Origin: Salvator merianae
Taxonomy: Eukaryota; Chordata; Lepidosauria; Squamata; Teiidae
Direction: 5' to 3'
DNA length: 64,000 bases
NCBI GenBank assembly: GCA_003586115.2
Contig: QVOM02000053.1
Coordinates: 851,658 to 915,657 of the forward strand
Made by a program: the position numbers and the translations under genes. The notes under the pieces are model-generated. The model did not search any database and had not been told where the DNA came from. It saw nothing but the letters and a program-made list of their open reading frames with translations. Positions 63,965-64,000 of this stretch are shown here, one piece after another; within the stretch, counting starts at the first letter, position 1, and each line of letters starts with the position of its first letter.

Positions 63965-64000
63965 CTGGGAAGAAGAAAAGAAATATTTTCAAGATGGCAG
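63965..64000 (-). other. PDCD2L: PDCD2L last intron (3' end)
   Basis: The polypyrimidine tract and AG acceptor (TTTCTTTTCTTCTTCCCAG) directly precede the terminal exon on the minus strand. Confidence 0.8.

Noticed and set aside
1..64000. CRISPR array, toxin-antitoxin, phage or bacterial defence systems
   Set aside because: The window is clearly vertebrate. The only regularly spaced repeats are a minisatellite and microsatellites.

Overview
The window is vertebrate genomic DNA, most likely from a squamate reptile (probably a lizard). The evidence is long introns, CpG-island first exons, interspersed CR1/L3-type LINE tails, a MIR-like SINE, a decayed RTE/BovB-type reverse transcriptase (a family abundant in squamates) and many short palindromic, MITE-like repeats. 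No bacterial, viral or CRISPR-like system was found. The species is inferred from repeat content only.

Layout, left to right: (1) 2-43, + strand: the last 13 codons and stop of glucose-6-phosphate isomerase (GPI), then its 3' UTR and repeat-rich intergenic DNA to about 6.8 kb, including an RTE/BovB fragment at about 4.8-5.64 kb. (2) 12,418-41,727, - strand: WTIP, a LIM adaptor of the Ajuba/Zyxin family, in eight coding exons. These join without a frame break into a 574-residue protein with three LIM domains in which every expected zinc ligand is present. Its likely long 3' UTR runs down toward about 6.86 kb. (3) 41.7-47.2 kb: the WTIP CpG island, then intergenic DNA with a CR1 tail and a CR1/L3-type ORF2 endonuclease remnant. 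(4) 47,995-61,771, - strand: UBA2 (SAE2), the catalytic subunit of the SUMO E1 enzyme, in 17 coding exons that join into an intact 635-residue protein. (5) 61.8-63.8 kb: the UBA2 promoter and CpG island, and LINE tails. (6) 63,834-63,964, - strand: the terminal coding exon of PDCD2L.

The same four genes are neighbours on human chromosome 19q13.11, all in one orientation and in the order GPI, PDCD2L, UBA2, WTIP. Here the PDCD2L-UBA2-WTIP block is inverted as a unit relative to GPI, so GPI and WTIP end tail to tail. The genes do unrelated housekeeping or scaffolding jobs: glycolysis, SUMO activation, 40S ribosome assembly/export, and junction/Hippo signalling. Their linkage reflects conserved synteny rather than an operon-like system.

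The less ordinary content is in the non-coding DNA: a GC-rich palindromic repeat with two alternative hairpins and two relatives nearby, several MITE-like palindromes, two head-to-tail duplicated LINE-tail pairs, and a 22-bp minisatellite in a UBA2 intron. Exon coordinates were derived by hand from splice sites and reading-frame continuity. Single-base offsets are possible where homopolymers occur.
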